Source: Streptomyces griseoluteus
Lineage (GTDB): Bacteria; Actinomycetota; Actinomycetes; Streptomycetales; Streptomycetaceae
Direction: 5' to 3'
NCBI GenBank assembly: GCA_000717735.1
Contig: JOBE01000109.1
Span: 1-8,678, forward strand
Length of the DNA stretch: 8,678 nt
The notes under the pieces: model-generated
What the model was told of the DNA's origin: nothing
Databases searched by the model: none
What the model saw: the letters and a program-made list of their open reading frames with translations, nothing else
Shown: positions 7,584 through 8,678 of the stretch, one piece after another
Layout: each line of letters begins with the position of its first letter
How positions within the stretch are numbered: position 1 is the first letter of the stretch
Program-made: the position numbers and the translations under genes

Positions 7584-8678
7584 ATGCACAGCGACGAGCG
7601 CCGCACCACCGCACTGGTGGAGGCGGCCAGGGCCGGTGACGCGCACGCCAGGGACGCACTGGTACGCGCGTACCTGCCCCTCGTCCACAACATCGTCGGC
7701 CGGGCCCTCGACGGGCACGCCGACACCGACGACATCGTCCAGGAGACGATGGTCCGCGCCCTGGACGGCCTGACCGGTCTCCGGGACCCGGCACGCTTCC
7801 GGTCCTGGCTCGTCGCCATCGCCATGAACGGGATACGGCGCCGCTGGCGCGAACGCCAGCAGGCACCCGTGCCCGGCCTCGACCACGCCGCGGATCTCGC
7901 CGATCCCGACGGCGACTTCACCGAGGTCACCATTCTGCGGCTCGGCCTCTCAGGACAGCGCCGCGACGTGGCCCGCGCCACCCGCTGGCTCGACGAGGAC
8001 GACCGCGACCTCCTCGCCCTGTGGTGGCTGGAGGCCGCGGGCGAGCTGACCCGCGCCGAACTCGCCGAGGGCCTCGGCGGGATCTCCCCGCAGCACGCCG
8101 CCGTCCGCGTCCAGCGGATGAAGGAACGACTCGAAACCGGCCGGGCCGTCGTCCGCGCCCTCGACGCCCTGCCGCTGTGCCCCGGCCTCGCGGAGACCGT
8201 CACGGACTGGGACGGCCGCCCCTCCCCGCTCTGGCGCAAGCGGATCGCCCGCCATGTGCGGACCTGCGCCGCCTGCACCGGCCGCGTGACCGGCCGCCGC
8301 GGCCTCGCCCCCGTCGAGGGCCTCCTCGTCGGCATCGGCCTCGTACCCCCGCTCGCCGTCGCCCTCGGGAACGGAGACGTCCTCGAACCGGTCGCCCTCG
8401 CGGCCGGGAACGGCGACGCCCTCGCGGCCGGGGGCGGCGACGCTTTCGCGGCCGGGGGCGGCGACGCTTTCGCGGCCGGGGGCGGCGAAGGGCCCGGACC
8501 CGTCGCCATCGAGACCCCCTCACGCGCGACACCGCTCCGCCGCGCCGGGATCGCCGGAGCGGCGGTCCTCGCCGTCCTCGGCGCCGTCGCCCTCCTCGTA
8601 CCGGAGGAACCGCAGACCCGCCTGACGCCCGCCGCACCCGCCGCCGCCCCACCCACGACTCGCACCCCGGCCCCCACT
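7584..8678 (+). CDS. ECF-type sigma factor with C-terminal zinc-finger/membrane extension (partial)
   Basis: The frame is open from ATG 7584 through 365 codons to the window edge, so the C-terminus is missing. AGGGAG (7571-7576) lies 7 nt before the ATG. Residues 10-93 form sigma region 2, which binds core RNA polymerase and the -10 element; ADTDDIVQETMVRAL (46-60) and RFRSWLVAIAMNGIRRRWRE (71-90) are its landmarks. Residues 130-190 match region 4, with DEDDRDLLALWWLEAAGELT and a helix-turn-helix-like ELAEGLGGISPQHAAVRVQR (159-178). The extension begins with HVRTCAAC (224-231), the H-x3-C-x2-C signature of zinc-binding anti-sigma domains. A hydrophobic stretch (244-261), a repetitive Gly/Ala linker (270-301), a likely transmembrane helix (321-339) and a Pro/Ala/Thr-rich tail follow. 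This implies a sigma factor tethered to, or released from, the membrane. ECF52- or ECF53-like families are possible relatives, but the class is not certain. Confidence 0.88.
   Translation, partial: MHSDERRTTALVEAARAGDAHARDALVRAYLPLVHNIVGRALDGHADTDDIVQETMVRALDGLTGLRDPARFRSWLVAIAMNGIRRRWRERQQAPVPGLDHAADLADPDGDFTEVTILRLGLSGQRRDVARATRWLDEDDRDLLALWWLEAAGELTRAELAEGLGGISPQHAAVRVQRMKERLETGRAVVRALDALPLCPGLAETVTDWDGRPSPLWRKRIARHVRTCAACTGRVTGRRGLAPVEGLLVGIGLVPPLAVALGNGDVLEPVALAAGNGDALAAGGGDAFAAGGGDAFAAGGGEGPGPVAIETPSRATPLRRAGIAGAAVLAVLGAVALLVPEEPQTRLTPAAPAAAPPTTRTPAPT
8391..8486 (+). repeat. Four tandem 24-bp in-frame repeats in the sigma-factor linker
   Basis: Copies at 8391-8414, 8415-8438, 8439-8462 and 8463-8486 encode VALAAGNG, DALAAGGG, DAFAAGGG and DAFAAGGG. 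The last two are identical at the DNA level; the first two differ by a few bases. Each copy is eight codons, so gain or loss of a unit changes linker length without a frameshift. Confidence 0.9.

Overview
This is a very GC-rich stretch whose coding frames almost always end codons in G or C. I see no TTA codon in any called gene. Together with the protein types, this points to a streptomycete or a close actinobacterial relative, in an ordinary chromosomal region. Seven protein genes are supported. One of them, the last, runs off the right edge.

Layout. Positions 1-430 hold no convincing gene, only very GC-rich sequence with small hairpins and a seven-codon mini-ORF behind a strong ribosome binding site. 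A GT2-type glycosyltransferase gene (431-1210, minus strand) is transcribed divergently from a GH15 glucoamylase/trehalase-type glycoside hydrolase gene (1376-3217, plus). The 165-bp gap between them carries candidate promoters for both; the GH15 gene looks leaderless. A 96-residue membrane protein gene (3263-3553) follows GH15 and probably shares its transcript. Its stop codon lies on the edge of a ~166-bp element with 26-bp imperfect terminal inverted repeats (3552-3717), which resembles a non-autonomous transposable (MITE-like) repeat. Next come a PAP2-fold membrane protein gene (3784-4857), monomeric NADP-dependent isocitrate dehydrogenase (4902-7127) with a strong hairpin terminator, a small unknown protein gene (7222-7512), and an ECF-type sigma factor fused to a zinc-finger/membrane C-terminal region (7584 to the right edge).

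How the parts may relate. GT2, GH15, the small membrane protein and the PAP2 protein could form a loose carbohydrate or cell-envelope neighbourhood, but no enzymatic link is proven. Both the GT2 and the PAP2 protein have lost residues that are normally conserved at their active sites. Isocitrate dehydrogenase is a housekeeping TCA-cycle enzyme with every catalytic residue I can place intact. It probably has its own control: a 28-bp imperfect dyad sits just upstream of its ribosome binding site. The sigma factor appears to carry its own membrane-linked regulatory module.

The most worthwhile leads are the dyad before isocitrate dehydrogenase, the MITE-like element at the end of a gene, the leaderless signature of GH15, the degenerate GT2 and PAP2 motifs, and the 24-bp in-frame tandem repeat in the sigma-factor linker. 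I found no CRISPR array, tRNA, rRNA or intact transposase, and no clear case for a wholly new multi-gene system.
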